From NCBI GenBank assembly GCA_030641085.1, contig DAOWIC010000155.1:1-17427 (forward strand): a stretch of 17,427 bases of DNA, read 5' to 3'. The notes beneath the pieces were generated by a model. The model was not told the DNA's origin and searched no databases. It saw only the letters and a list, made by a program, of their open reading frames with translations. Origin of the DNA: Calditrichota bacterium. GTDB lineage: Bacteria > Zixibacteria > MSB-5A5 > GN15 > FEB-12. The translations under genes and the position numbers were made by a program. Shown here piece after piece: positions 1 to 6,341 of this stretch (position 1 is its first letter; each line of letters begins with the position of its first letter).

Positions 1-455
1 GGGGCCGGGAATTCATAGACCGGAATGACTCCTTCCGACTTGAAACCGACATCGACAATGACATCATCACGAGAGACACCCATCACGGTGCCGGCTACGA
101 TCTCACCCTCTTTGATGGCTTTGATCGTTGCGTCGTACATGTCGACCATCGCCTGATACTCGCTGGCCTCGTAGACGACGCCGGAGACATCGGTGATTTT
201 CATCGACTCCACTTCGACCACATCAGCCACAGCGGGAAGAGTTTTGCGAACTTTCGCCTTTTCCGCCACCCGTCTGTGGCGTGCGGTCAGAACCTTTTCG
301 CGTTTGGTTTCCTGCTTTACCGCAACCGTTGCTACGGTTTTCGTAGCATCGGTTTTGGTGATTTTAGTTTTGGTTTTCTTGGTCTTTCTGGCGCCAGTCG
401 TTTTGCGCCGCGAAACCTTAGCAGGAGTACTGGTAGTACTTTTTTCGTTGGGCAT
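1..455 (-). CDS. rpsA: 30S ribosomal protein S1, N-terminal part (cut by window edge)
   Basis: Ribosomal protein S1 binds mRNA and helps the 30S subunit load it. Only the first ~151 codons lie in the window; the gene runs past position 1. The start is ATG at 455, with a strong AGGAGGTT ribosome-binding site at 467-474, 11 nt upstream. Residues 1-75 are a low-complexity basic stretch rich in Lys, Thr and Arg (for example ARKTKKTKTKITK). After this comes a short acidic linker and then the first S1 OB-fold, recognisable from EGEIVAGTVMGVSRDDVIV and DVGFKSEGVIP, where the sequence ends. It lies downstream of cmk and plsC, an arrangement seen in several bacterial groups, but a terminator and its own promoter separate it from them. 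The S1 identification is firm. The long basic N-terminus is unlike E. coli S1. Confidence 0.9.
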   Translation of the reverse strand, partial: MPNEKSTTSTPAKVSRRKTTGARKTKKTKTKITKTDATKTVATVAVKQETKREKVLTARHRRVAEKAKVRKTLPAVADVVEVESMKITDVSGVVYEASEYQAMVDMYDATIKAIKEGEIVAGTVMGVSRDDVIVDVGFKSEGVIPVYEFPA

Positions 456-466
456 TAAATAGAGAG

Positions 467-474
467 AACCTCCT
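467..474 (-). promoter_or_regulatory. Strong ribosome-binding site of rpsA
   Basis: Read on the minus strand this is AGGAGGTT, almost fully complementary to the 16S rRNA tail. It lies 11 nt before the rpsA ATG, a little farther than the usual 5-9 nt. It fixes the start codon of the N-terminally extended S1 protein. Confidence 0.8.
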
Positions 475-486
475 AATCACAACCGG

Positions 487-553
487 GCGACTTTGGATTT
501 TTCCCGAATGGGAAAGTCGCCAGGATCCGCTGTCGGGCAGCCCGCTGCCGACA
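487..553 (-). promoter_or_regulatory. Structured rpsA leader with two stem-loops
   Basis: Two inverted repeats lie in the untranslated leader. The promoter-proximal one pairs TGTCGG-CAG (531-540, one bulged G) with CTGCCGACA (545-553) around a 4-nt loop. The second pairs GCGACT (487-492) with AGTCGC (515-520) and, inside that, TTCCC (501-505) with GGGAA (510-514) around a 4-nt loop. Neither is followed by a U-tract in the direction of rpsA transcription, so they are not intrinsic terminators. Leader stem-loops mediate S1 autoregulation in gammaproteobacteria; a similar role here is inference. Confidence 0.5.
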
Positions 554-564
554 AGCAGACATGA

Positions 565-592
565 TATATAACACATGAATCGGATAATTCAA
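565..592 (-). promoter_or_regulatory. Candidate sigma-70 promoter of rpsA
   Basis: On the minus strand, TTGAAT (587-592) and TATATA (565-570) are separated by 16 nt, each matching four of six consensus bases. The region is AT-rich and sits between the plsC terminator and the rpsA leader hairpins. Transcription would start near 558, giving a leader of about 100 nt. The TATATATA run permits other registers. Confidence 0.4.
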
Positions 593-613
593 GTCCAAAT
601 TGAAGATTTCGGC

Positions 614-641
614 AAAAAAAAAGAACCGCCGGTGAACGGTT
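614..641 (-). terminator. Intrinsic terminator after plsC
   Basis: On the minus strand a 5-bp stem (AACCG with CGGTT, outer ends at 641 and 624) and 8-nt loop is followed almost at once by nine Ts (614-622). The stem begins on the plsC stop codon at 640-642. The stem is short but the T-tract is long. It would separate the sbp-cmk-plsC transcript from rpsA. Confidence 0.6.
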
Positions 642-1260
642 ATTGACCCCGGAGAGACTGCTCTTTGAGGTCGCCGATGCGCTTCATGACCGTCTGCGCA
701 ATCACCTCGTACCCCGCCCTATCCACCGTCTGAGCGGCAATCCAGTCCGGGCTGATCGGCTCGCCAAAGCGCACAGTCAGCCGCCGGCGGCGCTTGAAAC
801 AGTCTTTCAGATGGTCGCTCCCGCTTATATAAACCGGGACAATCGGACATTTGGCACGGTGCGCCATCAGACCGATTCCGGCTTTAGGCGGGAGAAATTC
901 GCCTGTCCTCGAGCGCGTTCCCTCCGGAAAGAGGGTCACCACTTCCCCGGCATTGACCCACTCGATCACCATTTCCATTGCCCGACGGTCCATACTTCCC
1001 CGCTTAACCGGCCGCGCTAAGACACGCCGCAACACCCAGCCGATAAACCGGTTTTTGAAAAGCTCCTGTTTGGCGAGGAAATAGGCTGGCCGTTTCATGG
1101 CCGAGCCGACCAGCGGTGCATCATAATAGGATATGTGGTTGCTGGCCACTATTACGCCACCGGTTTTGGGGAAATGCTCCAGGCCGCTGACGCGCATCCC
1201 GCAGATCAGCCGGAAAAAAATCCGAAAGAACGCCCGCCCGGTGTAATATATTATATGCAT
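640..1260 (-). CDS. plsC: 1-acyl-sn-glycerol-3-phosphate acyltransferase (PlsC family)
   Basis: PlsC-type enzymes transfer a fatty acyl chain to lysophosphatidic acid, giving phosphatidic acid for membrane phospholipids at the inner membrane. The 206-residue protein carries the family's NHX4D catalytic motif (N41-H42-ISYY-D47) and the glycerol-phosphate-binding FPEGTRSRTG motif starting at F111. A basic stretch KRGSMDRRA at 86-94 fits the acyltransferase fold. Length is usual for the short PlsC form. The N-terminus is hydrophobic and aromatic with basic residues, suiting membrane association. ATG at 1260 lies 5 nt after the cmk stop, with no clear ribosome-binding site, so translation is probably coupled to cmk. 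A terminator overlaps its stop. Family is clear; exact acyl-donor preference cannot be read from sequence. Confidence 0.9.
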   Translation of the reverse strand: MHIIYYTGRAFFRIFFRLICGMRVSGLEHFPKTGGVIVASNHISYYDAPLVGSAMKRPAYFLAKQELFKNRFIGWVLRRVLARPVKRGSMDRRAMEMVIEWVNAGEVVTLFPEGTRSRTGEFLPPKAGIGLMAHRAKCPIVPVYISGSDHLKDCFKRRRRLTVRFGEPISPDWIAAQTVDRAGYEVIAQTVMKRIGDLKEQSLRGQ

Positions 1261-1265
1261 GGCTA

Positions 1266-1964
1266 TTAAAGTACTGAGCGAATAAGGGATATGATATGAT
1301 CGACCTGCCCCTCGATTGTCATATCGGTGGTGTCCACAGTAAACGCGTCGGTCGCCTTTGTCAGAGGTGAGTGCTCCCGGTTGGAGTCGTATTCGTCGCG
1401 CCGACGGATATCCGCCTCCTGCTCCTCAACGTTGGTGCTGACACCTTTTTTGGCCAATTCCAGCAGGCGGCGCTGCGCCCGTTCCCTGACCGAGGCCGTC
1501 AGGTAGATTTTGATATCGGCGTTGAGAAAAACGACCGTAGTAGTATCGCGGCCCTCGGCCACGATGGATCCATCCTTGCCGATCTCCCGCTGCTTGACCA
1601 CCATCGCGGTTCGCACTCCCTTGTGAGCGGAAACCTCCGAAACGTGCAGCGTTACCTCCGGCGTACGAATTGCCTCGGTAACGTCCTCGGCATTGATAAA
1701 AACCCGGTTGGTCTCCTCGTGGGTCTCGAAGTCGATCGGCAGTTTCCCCGCAAGCACCGACAGCTTGGCCCCGTCCGAGGGCGAAATATCGTTGGCAAGA
1801 GCGAAATGAGTCAACGCCCGGTACATAGCGCCGGTGTCGAGGTATTTGTAACCCAGACGAGCGGCCAGCATGCGCGCCGTGGTCGACTTCCCGGAACCAG
1901 CCGGACCATCGACCGCGATGATTTTGCCCTTCAGCTTTGAGAGGTTCAACTTAATGTCATTCAT
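1266..1964 (-). CDS. cmk: Cytidylate kinase
   Basis: Cytidylate kinase phosphorylates CMP and dCMP with ATP in the cytoplasm, recycling pyrimidine nucleotides. The 232-residue protein has the P-loop DGPAGSGKST (19-28), the YLDTGAMYRA motif (41-50) that shapes the nucleotide-monophosphate site, and the C-terminal RRDEYDSNREHSPL segment typical of the family. Length is normal. The usual GRDIGT/GRDMGT motif reads GRDTTT here (138-143). About a dozen extra residues precede the first beta strand. ATG at 1964 is preceded by GAGG only one base away, so initiation may be weak or coupled. It lies between the substrate-binding protein gene (45-nt gap) and plsC (5-nt gap), probably in one transcript. 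Confidence 0.93.
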   Translation of the reverse strand: MNDIKLNLSKLKGKIIAVDGPAGSGKSTTARMLAARLGYKYLDTGAMYRALTHFALANDISPSDGAKLSVLAGKLPIDFETHEETNRVFINAEDVTEAIRTPEVTLHVSEVSAHKGVRTAMVVKQREIGKDGSIVAEGRDTTTVVFLNADIKIYLTASVRERAQRRLLELAKKGVSTNVEEQEADIRRRDEYDSNREHSPLTKATDAFTVDTTDMTIEGQVDHIISLIRSVL

Positions 1965-2009
1965 GCCTCAATCATCCCACAGATACAGACTAACAAAACG
2001 CCGCCCAGT

Positions 2010-2798
2010 TCAGGGTGTCGCAGTCGAATCGCCTGCGGGCAACGGGGCCGGGAGAGCGCCGAACCACTTAACGTGGATAGAGTCGTAACGACCGTTTTCG
2101 ACCATCTGTTCCAGCGCGGCGTTGAGCTGACCCACCAGCGTGTGATCGGATTTGCGCACAGCGATACCATAGTACTCGGTCGAGAGTATCTCGCCTACCG
2201 TCTTGGCGCTGCCGTGACTCTTGATGTAGGCTCGGGTGGTCGGAAAATCATTCAGCACCGCGTCGAGGTTGCCGTTGGACATGTCTATGAAAGCCGCGCC
2301 GATATTGTCAAAGGAATAAACGTGCAGGCCAGCCAGCCGCTTCGCCATCAACTCGCCGGTAGTTCCCAACTGCACCCCGACCCGCTTGCCGACCAGGTCG
2401 TCCAGCCCCTGAGTGAGCGAGTCATCCAGCGGCACGGCGATAGCCTGCCCGGCGAGGTAATAAGGCCGGGTGAATTCCACCACCGCCGCTCGTTCCGGCG
2501 TGATCGTCATGGCGGAGATAACGACATCATACTTGCGTGTGTTAAGACCCGGGATAATGCCGTCGAACGGCGTTATGATTATTTCCAAGCTCCAATCGTT
2601 AACGCGGCAAATCTCCTTGATGAGATCGATATCGAATCCCTCGGCAGTGCCGGTTTCGGGATTGACCGTCTCGAACGGCGGATAGGTGGCGTCGGTGCCA
2701 ATTCGCAGGTTGGTTCGCAACGTGGTTTCTTGTTCCTGCTGACAGCCGCAGGCGAACAACAACGCCAATAATAGAGTAGTCAGGGCAATTCGATTCAT
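2010..2798 (-). CDS. Amino-acid-type ABC transporter substrate-binding lipoprotein (family 3)
   Basis: Family 3 solute-binding proteins capture polar amino acids or similar ligands outside the inner membrane and hand them to an ABC permease. I place the start at ATG 2798 (262 residues): GAGG at 2804-2807 lies 5 nt upstream, and this start opens directly into a lipoprotein signal ending LLFA-C17. An in-frame ATG at 2825 would add nine residues before the signal. Family hallmarks are RIGTDATYPPFE, EGFDIDLIKEIC, and ITPERAAVVEFTRPYY, whose Arg usually grips the ligand carboxylate, with LNDFPTTR supplying the acidic residue for the amino group. No permease or ATPase gene is adjacent. Downstream is cmk after 45 nt. 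The ligand cannot be assigned. Confidence 0.88.
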   Translation of the reverse strand: MNRIALTTLLLALLFACGCQQEQETTLRTNLRIGTDATYPPFETVNPETGTAEGFDIDLIKEICRVNDWSLEIIITPFDGIIPGLNTRKYDVVISAMTITPERAAVVEFTRPYYLAGQAIAVPLDDSLTQGLDDLVGKRVGVQLGTTGELMAKRLAGLHVYSFDNIGAAFIDMSNGNLDAVLNDFPTTRAYIKSHGSAKTVGEILSTEYYGIAVRKSDHTLVGQLNAALEQMVENGRYDSIHVKWFGALPAPLPAGDSTATP

Positions 2799-2824
2799 AT
2801 TCACCTCAGGGAATGACTCGCGCA

Positions 2825-2830
2825 ATTGTA
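2825..2830 (-). promoter_or_regulatory. Candidate -10 element for the sbp-cmk-plsC transcript
   Basis: On the minus strand TACAAT matches five of six bases of the -10 consensus and lies about 27 nt before the substrate-binding protein start. No good -35 is found at 16-18 nt; the nearest TTGAAG is 20 nt upstream. The preceding terminator at 2886-2911 implies that a promoter must lie in this gap. Confidence 0.3.
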
Positions 2831-2885
2831 GACAAAAAGAATAATTTCGGCTTCAATAGCAACAGAATTTCCCAGACCTTCTCAC

Positions 2886-2911
2886 AAAAAAAGCGGCCGC
2901 TGGGGCCGCTT
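2886..2911 (-). terminator. Strong intrinsic terminator after the LiaF-like gene
   Basis: An 8-bp perfect inverted repeat (AAGCGGCC at 2891-2898 with GGCCGCTT at 2904-2911, 5-nt loop) is followed on the minus strand by seven Ts (2886-2892, partly inside the stem). It lies 25 nt past the stop of the LiaF-like gene and ends the pspC block. Confidence 0.85.
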
Positions 2912-2936
2912 CTTCAAAACTTGTCAACAGAGCAGC

Positions 2937-3845
2937 TTAGAAGAAATCGAGGATAAACGAACTGAGCCGATCATCCAGCTCTATCTCTATCACCGTCCCA
3001 AGCGTATCAATACCGTCGTTTACAAACAACCCGGCCTCGGCCTCCGCCTCGGTCAGTCCGAGACGCTCGAGATAGGCGCGGTAATCCTCGCCGTGAATCT
3101 TCAGGCCGATACCCTCCGGCACCCGCAGCTTGAGCTCGGTATCCTCGCCCGAGATATCCACCGTCACCTTCGGCATCAAATCGCCCAGTTTCAGGTATAC
3201 CATGGCGTTATCGGCATCGAGCTTGACCCGCTCCAGACGCGAGGTGGCCAGGTTGAGATGGATATCCGAATCCTCTCCGTAACACTCCAGATCAAGCGGC
3301 ACCTGGTCATTGAATCGCAAGTACCAGCTTTGCGGATCGCCGGTCTGAATGTTGATTGCGCCGCCGAAGAACCGGCCGGACCGACTGTTAAATTCCAGTC
3401 GGGCGGAGTCTCCACTGACGGTATAGTCGATCTTTGGCTTGCGAGTGAATTTGTCAAACCGGCCGTAGGCCAGGTCCCGACCGGAGTCGCGGATTGTCAG
3501 GTCGGTGTGATCGAGCTTAAGAACCGCCTTCATCTGCCGGACTTCGGGATCGAACTCCTGTCGAAAAGTGGTCTGCGAGAAGAAGCTCTGTTCGAAACCG
3601 CCCTGCCCAACGTTGAAGGCAATAGCCAAACCGATGACGAATATGGCCACCGAAGAGAGGTAGGCGATGAGCTGAAGGCGCGATTTGGTGAATATCTTCT
3701 CGATCCCGATAGCAATCAGCACCACCGGGAAATAAATCAGCAATTCGCCCCAGAAATTGTCGTTCAGCACACCCATATTGCGCAGCAGAATCAGGATGCC
3801 AATCTGGATCAGAATGATCCCCCATCGAAACCGTGCCGGAGTCAT
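2937..3845 (-). CDS. LiaF-like membrane protein (N-terminal membrane segments, C-terminal beta domain)
   Basis: This 302-residue protein has three or four hydrophobic segments in the first ~85 residues (RWGIILIQIGILILL, WGELLIYFPVVLIAIGI, LIAYLSSVAIFVIGLAIAF), resembling the DUF5668/LiaF N-terminal domain. A ~200-residue soluble region follows with short repeating beta strands, for example LDLECYGEDSDIHLNL, VKLDADNAMVYLKLGD and VDISGEDTELKLRVPEG. This pattern is that of LiaF-like C-terminal or 'toastrack' adhesin-like domains, which in Firmicutes sense cell-envelope damage. Its ATG overlaps the pspC stop as ATGA, so the two are translationally coupled and probably work together. LiaF was named in Bacillus; here it is a domain resemblance, and function in envelope-stress sensing is inferred. 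Confidence 0.75.
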   Translation of the reverse strand: MTPARFRWGIILIQIGILILLRNMGVLNDNFWGELLIYFPVVLIAIGIEKIFTKSRLQLIAYLSSVAIFVIGLAIAFNVGQGGFEQSFFSQTTFRQEFDPEVRQMKAVLKLDHTDLTIRDSGRDLAYGRFDKFTRKPKIDYTVSGDSARLEFNSRSGRFFGGAINIQTGDPQSWYLRFNDQVPLDLECYGEDSDIHLNLATSRLERVKLDADNAMVYLKLGDLMPKVTVDISGEDTELKLRVPEGIGLKIHGEDYRAYLERLGLTEAEAEAGLFVNDGIDTLGTVIEIELDDRLSSFILDFF

Positions 3846-4309
3846 ACTACCGAACCTCCATTCTCAGGCTTTGGCTGATGATTATTGCCCGCTGCCGCCT
3901 GGCTGTGTTCGGCCGCCTCACGTTTGCCGCGCCGGAAGATCAGAAACAGCCCGACAACAATCAGCGCCACCGGCCAGAATTGTTCCCAATCGAACCAGTA
4001 CCAATGCTCCTGAACCAGAAGAATCACACCCAGGCCGATAAGAATCATGCCCGGCAGGTACTTGTTCCAAGATGAATATTTGACCGGCTCGGATGATCCG
4101 AGTGCAGCTACCTCAGTCGGCAACTCTACGTCTTTGGGCATGATGATCCAGGCTACGATGTATGCCAGCAGACCGACACCGGTTGCCAACGCCAGAATCA
4201 CTGCTACTATCCGCACGAATACCGGATCAATCTCAAAATATTCGCCAAGGCCCCCGCAAACACCGCCGATGACCTTGTTCGTGGTTGATCTGTATAATCT
4301 CTTTTCCAT
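3842..4309 (-). CDS. PspC-domain inner-membrane protein
   Basis: The first ~60 residues form a PspC domain: basic MEKRLYRSTTNKVIGGVCGG, then LGEYFEIDPVFVRI and the membrane segment VILALATGVGLLAYIVAWIIMP. Residues ~83-128 hold two more hydrophobic segments (YLPGMILIGLGVILLV and FWPVALIVVGLFLIF) like DUF5668, ending in a charged tail. PspC proteins respond to membrane stress, in E. coli together with the phage-shock system. The start is ATG 4309, with AGGAGGTC at 4313-4320 as a strong ribosome-binding site. It overlaps the LiaF-like gene by 4 nt. No pspA, pspB or pspF is in the window. It lies 195 nt downstream of the anti-sigma gene, so a separate promoter is likely. Confidence 0.88.
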   Translation of the reverse strand: MEKRLYRSTTNKVIGGVCGGLGEYFEIDPVFVRIVAVILALATGVGLLAYIVAWIIMPKDVELPTEVAALGSSEPVKYSSWNKYLPGMILIGLGVILLVQEHWYWFDWEQFWPVALIVVGLFLIFRRGKREAAEHSQAAAGNNHQPKPENGGSVV

Positions 4310-4348
4310 GATGACCTCCTGTAACCTGAATCATCGTATCATTGGCTT

Positions 4349-4376
4349 AATATACGGAAAGCGGCCTGGAATGTTC
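4349..4376 (-). promoter_or_regulatory. Candidate promoter of pspC-liaF-like pair, ECF-like
   Basis: On the minus strand GAAC (4373-4376) is followed after 16 nt by CGTA (4353-4356), fitting the common ECF-type pattern of an AAC-containing -35 and a CGT-containing -10. The overlapping TATATT (4349-4354) could instead serve as a sigma-70 -10, but has only a weak -35. The ECF sigma gene at 5732-6337 lies just upstream. Short motifs like these occur by chance. Confidence 0.35.
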
Positions 4377-4381
4377 TACTG

Positions 4382-4411
4382 TTTTTCCCCGGCCGGCGTG
4401 GCGGGGAAAAA
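4382..4411. repeat. Perfect 9-bp inverted repeat with GC-rich core, 195-nt gap before pspC
   Basis: TTTTTCCCC (4382-4390) is mirrored by GGGGAAAAA (4403-4411), and further pairing inside leaves a ~5-nt loop. The T-tract is on the 5' side and the A-tract on the 3' side on both strands, the reverse of an intrinsic terminator. It could be an RNA stem at the end of the anti-sigma transcript or a protein-binding palindrome upstream of pspC. The rest of the 4310-4504 gap shows only the promoter candidate. Confidence 0.6.
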
Positions 4412-4504
4412 GGGAGACCCGCCGAACACGGACCATTTTTGTCACTGTTTTGCGCTGCTTATTTCGGCGAGTCACCGCCCCAAAGCTAAATCCGCCGGGA
4501 GAAC

Positions 4505-5716
4505 TTATTCCGTCTTTAACTGATTCAGATACTCCCTGGCGAGCTTTCTGAATTGGGACTGGTCCTTCTCGATATATTCTTCGAGGTAAATGATCGACTC
4601 CTGTTGTTCGGATTTATTATCAGTCATAAGCGCGATCCGGTAGTGCGCTTCAATCAGCATCCGCTCACCCTTTTCATCGAGAACGGGCGGCTCGTCGGTC
4701 TCCTTTTCGGCCATAGCACTGAGTTGATCAGATCCCAAATCGTCCGTGTCCCGGAATAGCGACAGAGAATCCCGAACCTGCCGCCACTGCTCCAATGTCG
4801 TCTCGGTCTGTTCCGATGCCCTGCCTCCCCGAATTGCCGGGCCTGCTGTCTCGCCGAAATCGATTATCGACTCGTCACCGGCTGTTTGTCTGGAAACCAA
4901 TGCATGCAGCTCAGCCTGCGCAACCTCCGACGTCGACCTCTTGTCTTTGACGACGATTTGCTTCTCCCGGGCAGCGTCGGCCGTATCAGTAAACTTAGGA
5001 GCACTTATCAGGTTTCTCTCGGCCACAACCCCTGTCTGGTCCAGCGAGACCTTATCCGCATCACCCAGGTAAACCTCAGCATCCTTTTCCTCTGCCTTAG
5101 CGGAAGGTTGAATACTGCCAGACTCGCTCTTCTTCACCGGAGCCGGAAGGGGAGTTGGCGCTTCAATCTTAGCTTTCTCCACCTCCAGTGGAGCAACTTC
5201 TCGAGGAACATCATGGTCCTCTGGAGTCCGGTGATCGCTAATATACCCGTCCGTTGTGTCTGTTCCATCATCGAATACTGGCGAAGGGGGAACATCAATT
5301 GCCGTCGATGTATCTATGGTCCCAACAGGAACCGGCATCTTCATCACAGGCTTCCCGGCCTCTCGCTTAATATCGCCCTCATATAGCGCAATAAACGCAA
5401 GCACTGCGACCGAGGCCGCGACCGAGGCGAACTTCCACCAGAGGCCCTGCCACTGCCGCTCGGCGACCGGCGTTACCTTCGTCGATGTCGGCGTTGCTAT
5501 GGCCCGGTCGATCCGGCGAGCCGCCTGTTCCCAGTAGGCGTCATCTTTCAGGTCGGACTGTTGTTCCACCAGCCGGTCCAGTCGGCGCAGATCGGACAGC
5601 AACTGCTGACACTCCTGGCACTCTTTCAGATGCTGCGCGATTGCAAACTCTTCCTCGTTTTTCAGCGCGCCATCATGAAAGGCCGAGATTCTATCTTTGA
5701 AATAACCGTGATCCAT
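4505..5716 (-). CDS. Transmembrane anti-sigma factor with zinc-finger domain and long periplasmic region
   Basis: Such proteins hold a partner ECF sigma factor at the inner membrane until a signal releases it. The cytoplasmic N-terminus carries the zinc-finger anti-sigma signature H29-x3-C33-x2-C36 (QHLKECQECQQLL), followed by helices. One membrane segment lies at ~93-112 (WKFASVAASVAVLAFIALY). The remaining ~290 residues would be periplasmic: first Pro-, Asp- and Glu-rich and probably disordered, then helical from ~345 to the end (HYRIALMTDNKSEQQESI, YLEEYIEKDQSQFRKLA), somewhat TPR-like. The start ATG 5716 has AGGTGA at 5721-5726, and the gene lies 15 nt after the ECF sigma gene, the usual sigma/anti-sigma order. 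The periplasmic part is much longer than in small RsgI/RsrA-type anti-sigmas. The inducing signal is unknown. Confidence 0.85.
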   Translation of the reverse strand: MDHGYFKDRISAFHDGALKNEEEFAIAQHLKECQECQQLLSDLRRLDRLVEQQSDLKDDAYWEQAARRIDRAIATPTSTKVTPVAERQWQGLWWKFASVAASVAVLAFIALYEGDIKREAGKPVMKMPVPVGTIDTSTAIDVPPSPVFDDGTDTTDGYISDHRTPEDHDVPREVAPLEVEKAKIEAPTPLPAPVKKSESGSIQPSAKAEEKDAEVYLGDADKVSLDQTGVVAERNLISAPKFTDTADAAREKQIVVKDKRSTSEVAQAELHALVSRQTAGDESIIDFGETAGPAIRGGRASEQTETTLEQWRQVRDSLSLFRDTDDLGSDQLSAMAEKETDEPPVLDEKGERMLIEAHYRIALMTDNKSEQQESIIYLEEYIEKDQSQFRKLAREYLNQLKTE

Positions 5717-5731
5717 GGCTTCACCTGCTCG

Positions 5732-6337
5732 CTACTCGAGCATTTCCTTCAGCTCATCCAACAGGAATTGCCGCGCCCGGTAAAGCCGTGAATCGACCGT
5801 CCCGGGGGGGATTTTCAAATAGCTGGCAATCTGGCCGTAATCCATCTGCTCAAAATGCCTCAGCACAAAGACCGTGCGATACTTCACCGACAGTGCCATA
5901 ACCGCCTTGAAAAACCTCTGGCGACCCTCTCCCTCGACCAGATTCTCCAGCGGCCCGAGATCGACCGACTGCGGATCGTAGCCCTTCTCCTGCAGCCGGT
6001 CCAGCGACTCCTTCTTCTCCTCGCGGCTGATATGGTTGTAGGCCAGATTGCGAGCTATTGTCGACAGCCACGGGTAGAAGGCGTACTGTGTCCGAAAAGT
6101 CTTGATATTATTGAATGCTCTCACAAATGCTTCCTGCACAATATCCTCGGTTTCATCAAACGACCCGACCAGGCCATAAATGTACCGAAACAGCCGTTTC
6201 TGATTGAGCCGCACCAGTTTCCCGAACGCCTTGGTATCGCCGTTCTGAACCGCCTCGACCAGCTCCCGCTCGGTTTTTGGCGATCCTTCTCTATTTACCG
6301 GCTTCGGCTGGTTTTCTTCCCCGATATTTCTACTCAT
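5732..6337 (-). CDS. ECF-type RNA polymerase sigma factor
   Basis: This alternative sigma factor should direct RNA polymerase to a small regulon. The 201-residue protein has region 2 (FGKLVRLNQKRLFRYIYG, then DETEDIVQEAFVRAFNNI and PWLSTIARNLAYNHIS) and region 4 (YRTVFVLRHFEQMDYGQIA, then IPPGTVDSRLYRARQFL). There is no region 3 and no extra C-terminal domain, so it is of the ECF class. About 25 polar residues precede region 2. ATG 6337 lies 4 nt after the holA stop with no visible ribosome-binding site, so translation is probably coupled to holA. The cognate anti-sigma gene follows after 15 nt. No autoregulatory promoter is evident directly upstream, since holA coding sequence fills that space. 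Confidence 0.93.
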   Translation of the reverse strand: MSRNIGEENQPKPVNREGSPKTERELVEAVQNGDTKAFGKLVRLNQKRLFRYIYGLVGSFDETEDIVQEAFVRAFNNIKTFRTQYAFYPWLSTIARNLAYNHISREEKKESLDRLQEKGYDPQSVDLGPLENLVEGEGRQRFFKAVMALSVKYRTVFVLRHFEQMDYGQIASYLKIPPGTVDSRLYRARQFLLDELKEMLE

Positions 6338-6341
6338 TAAG

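Noticed and set aside
531..553. Hairpin before rpsA as a transcription terminator or attenuator
   Set aside because: No T-tract follows it on the minus strand, and the real terminator of plsC lies upstream at 614-641. It is kept only as leader structure.
2073..2771. Long plus-strand open frame (232 codons) opposite the substrate-binding protein gene
   Set aside because: It is antisense to a gene with clear family motifs, has no ribosome-binding site or recognisable domain, and is rich in residues expected from reading GC-rich codons backwards. The same holds for 1371-1940, 3093-3878, 9738-10394 and 15347-15895.
2799..2825. Upstream in-frame ATG for the substrate-binding protein
   Set aside because: It would put nine residues, including acidic ones, before the lipoprotein signal, and lacks a ribosome-binding site. 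ATG 2798 has GAGG 5 nt upstream and starts the signal cleanly.
4382..4411. Inverted repeat as an intrinsic terminator for the anti-sigma gene
   Set aside because: On the minus strand the stem is followed by As, not Ts, so it does not have terminator form.
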